From: Przewalskia tangutica
Lineage: Eukaryota > Streptophyta > Magnoliopsida > Solanales > Solanaceae
Reading direction: 5' to 3'
Assembly: GCA_029844215.1 (NCBI GenBank)
Contig: CM056732.1
Coordinates: 48,841,007-48,905,006 of the forward strand
Length of the DNA: 64,000 bases
A program made the position numbers and the translations under genes. The notes beneath the pieces were generated by a model. That model ran no database searches and was not told the origin of the DNA. It saw only the letters and a program-made list of their open reading frames with translations. Positions 61,968 to 64,000 of the stretch are shown here, piece after piece; positions within the stretch are counted from its first letter, which is position 1, and every line of letters begins with the position of its first letter.

Positions 61968-62069
61968 CCTTCTCAAGACGATTATCGAAGCTTAAACAGC
62001 TAGCAAATGCCACACACGCCACGAGCAATACATGGCGTAAACGATAACGAAAATTTACAAGTAGGAAAG

Positions 62070-64000
62070 TGAATTTACCGAGGTATGGGAATAGTGAGGA
62101 TACTTCCGCCTCATGTCCTCCTCGGCCTCCCATGTCATCTCCTCCCGAGCTCGTCCGCCACAAGACTTTGACGGCCACGCCCTTCGTCCGCAGACGCCTA
62201 ACTCGACGATCGACTATCGCTATGGGAATCTCTCATACGATAACCCCTGGTCACTGGACATCGTCAATCGGTGTACCTAGATGGATCCCCGATACATCTC
62301 CTCAAAGATAGATACGTGAAAACCGGATGCACCGCCTCCGCATCGGACGGCAGATTCAACTCGTAGGCAACCTTGCCTACCTCGCGAAAATCAAACGCCC
62401 AATGTACTGGCCGAGTTTCCCTTCTTCCCAAATCTCATCACACCCTTCACGGGTGACACCTTTAGGAAAACCCAATCATGAACCTCGAACTCAAGATGCC
62501 GACGACGATGATCTGCATACGACTTACCGACTCGAAATGTCGATAGCCGCTCGGATAAGCTTCACCTTATCCACCGCTCGCTGCACCAATCGTCCCACTA
62601 GCCGCCCTCGCCCACATCGAACCAACCTATAGGCGATCCGCACTTCCTCCCATATAAGGCCTCATAAGGCGCCATCTCAATACCGAGTGGTAGCTATTAT
62701 TATACGCGAACTCCACTAGAGGCAAATGATCCTCCCAACTACCATCGGTCAATAACACAAAGCTCGCAGATATCCTCAAGAGTCCGATGATGCGCTCGCC
62801 GTCCGTCTGCTCATGGATGAAATGCGGTACTCGTGCTCACTCGCCCCTAAACCTCTCTGGAAGGACCTCCAGTTGCCGTCAGAACTGGCTCTCGTCTGAT
62901 ATGATCGTGGGGACTCCATGCGATCGACGATCTCTGATATAAAGTCCGCATAATCCTCACCAAAAGTCGCCCCGACGGAAGAAAGTGGGCTGATTTGCAC
63001 ACCGCCGACGATAACCCATATAGAATCATGTCTCCTCCGAGTGCGAGGTAATCCCGTGATAAAGTCCATGTTGATTACCTCCCACTTCCGTGTCGGGATC
63101 TCAATCGTTCAGAAACAAACCACCGTGCCTCGTGCTCTACCTTCACCGCCGACAACACGCACCGAGCTCACGAACTCGCAACGCCCTCTTCAAGCCATCC
63201 CACCAATACACGGATCTAAGGTCGTGGTACATCTTGGTCGACCGGATGGATAGAGTAACGCGCGCCATGTGCTTCCCCAAGAACTGCACAAGTCCTCAAA
63301 CATCCGAACACAATACCGCCTCAAACCTTAGCACCCATCAAGTACTCAAAGGACCTTGCCCTCACGAAGAGTCAGACACGATATCGAATCAAAGCCGATC
63401 TCGAATCAAGCCTCTTCACCTCCTCGACGATGGAAGACTCGGCAACCTCACGAACTCTAACCCCATCGCTATCGTAATCAATCAAGCGGACACCAAGGCT
63501 CGCTAATCGATGCAAATCACGAACCATGTCCTCCTCTCTAGCCGCACATCCGATAGGCTCCCCATCGACCTACGACTCAGAGCATCCGCCACAACATCGC
63601 CTTCCCCGTGGTATAGGATATCAACATCGTAATCCTTAAGCAACTCTAACCACCGCCTCGCCGTAAGTTCACTCCTCTGGTGAAGATATACCGAGGCTCT
63701 GTGGTCCGTATAAATATCCACGTGAACCCCATACAAATAGTGCCTCGGATCTTCAAAGCGTGAATCACCGCCGCCGACCCAAATCACGCGGGTAGTTCTC
63801 TCGTGTTTCTTCACCGGGATGCATATGCTATAACTCGCCATCTTTGCATCAACACACATCCCAACCCGATGCCCGACGATCACAATACACGACATAACCA
63901 TCCGACCTCGGAAGAGTAAGAACGGGCGGTCGTCCGCCTCTTTTCAAGAATCGAAACCCCGCCACAAGCATCACCATCAAACTTGGTCGCTTCTCGAGTC
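62070..64000 (-). pseudogene. Element E pol 3' half: RNase H and integrase (broken)
   Basis: On minus, from the window end: RNase H tail with HYLYGVHVDIYTDHRA, RWLELLKDYDVDILYHGEGDVVADALSRRS (63503-63790); HHCC region near 63180-63300; integrase core MDFITGLPRTRRRHDSIWVIV (about 63000-63069); then fragments of the DD35E core, GPY/F module and chromodomain-like tail to about 62075. The frame is broken many times. Same order and family as D and A. Confidence 0.82.

Larger units (their letters stand above)
50719..64000 (-). mobile_element. Element D: full-structure Ty3/gypsy chromovirus in H pol (partial in window)
   Basis: Minus strand. 3' LTR 50719-53593, internal 53594-58607 (about 5.0 kb, usual for this clade), 5' LTR from 58608, which E interrupts at 59536. 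The left target sequence is catca (50714-50718); the right copy is outside. Long AT-rich stretches of the two LTRs are identical, so it is very young. Gag, protease, RT, RNase H, integrase and chromodomain-like tail are all recognisable. Confidence 0.9.
59536..64000 (-). mobile_element. Element E: Ty3/gypsy element in D 5' LTR (partial)
   Basis: Minus strand. 3' LTR 59536-61934, polypurine tract and hairpin, then the 3' half of pol to the window end. Left target sequence cctaa. It is the most recent insertion in this stack. Confidence 0.88.

Noticed and set aside
1..64000. Host protein-coding genes, tRNA or rRNA genes
   Set aside because: No exon-like series, no known host protein domain and no RNA gene fold was recognised. 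All recognisable protein motifs belong to retroelements.

Overview
The window is a block of nested, mostly broken retrotransposons from a large plant genome. No host protein gene, rRNA, tRNA or CRISPR array was found. Nearly all of it can be assigned to long-LTR Ty3/gypsy elements of the chromovirus (Tekay/Del-like) type and one LINE. Evidence for this is Gag with a CCHC knuckle, a protease-RT-RNase H-integrase order, a chromodomain-like Pol C-terminus, and primer-binding sites matching the 3' end of initiator tRNA-Met. The LTR and Pol style resembles elements I know from Solanaceae, so a nightshade-family or other asterid host is likely, but this is inference.

Left part (1-12457): the 3' end of a plus-strand element 'A' (pol 1-1578, LTR 1579-7465) carries an inserted minus-strand solo LTR 'S1' (3395-6666, duplication gttac). 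A abuts the right ends of two further plus LTRs, B (to 7946) and C (to 9955). C interrupts the gag of a minus-strand element 'G' (gag 9956-10992, primer site 11160-11171, LTR from 11176).

Centre (12463-40828): one complete element 'TRG1', flanked by the duplication tgaag, has two ~3.6-kb LTRs but an internal region of only ~2.46 kb holding gag and a non-coding spacer, with no pol. Its 5' LTR contains a minus-strand LINE (14021-23906, 14-bp target duplication), which itself contains a solo LTR 'S2' (17778-20948). Its 3' LTR contains a second gag-only element, 'TRG2' (29306-38138, duplication tttgt). The two share the gag-plus-spacer layout but have different LTRs.

Right part (40829-64000): a solo LTR 'S3' (41561-44539, duplication cgtct) lies in older LTR-like sequence ending near 46195. 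Element 'H' (plus, from 46362) has an LTR fused to gag by a deletion with filler DNA. Its protease and early RT are readable up to 50718, where the minus-strand autonomous element 'D' (50719 onward) is inserted in the RT. D's 5' LTR is interrupted at 59536 by minus-strand element 'E', which runs off the window.

Across families the LTRs share a plan. A palindromic TGACAC/TGTCA box and TATA box lie about 400-520 bp from the LTR start, followed by an oligo-C tract, a splice-donor-like AGGTATGTGA, a family-specific minisatellite 0.5-1.2 kb before the U5 end, and a conserved U5 end. A hairpin of AACATTCG/CGAATGTT sits just before every polypurine tract. Gag-only elements carry all the cis signals of the pol-bearing ones, so they probably use proteins from an H-like or D-like partner. 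Several patches differ from their near-identical sister copies mainly at CAG/CTG words, which looks more like a sequencing or assembly artefact than evolution.
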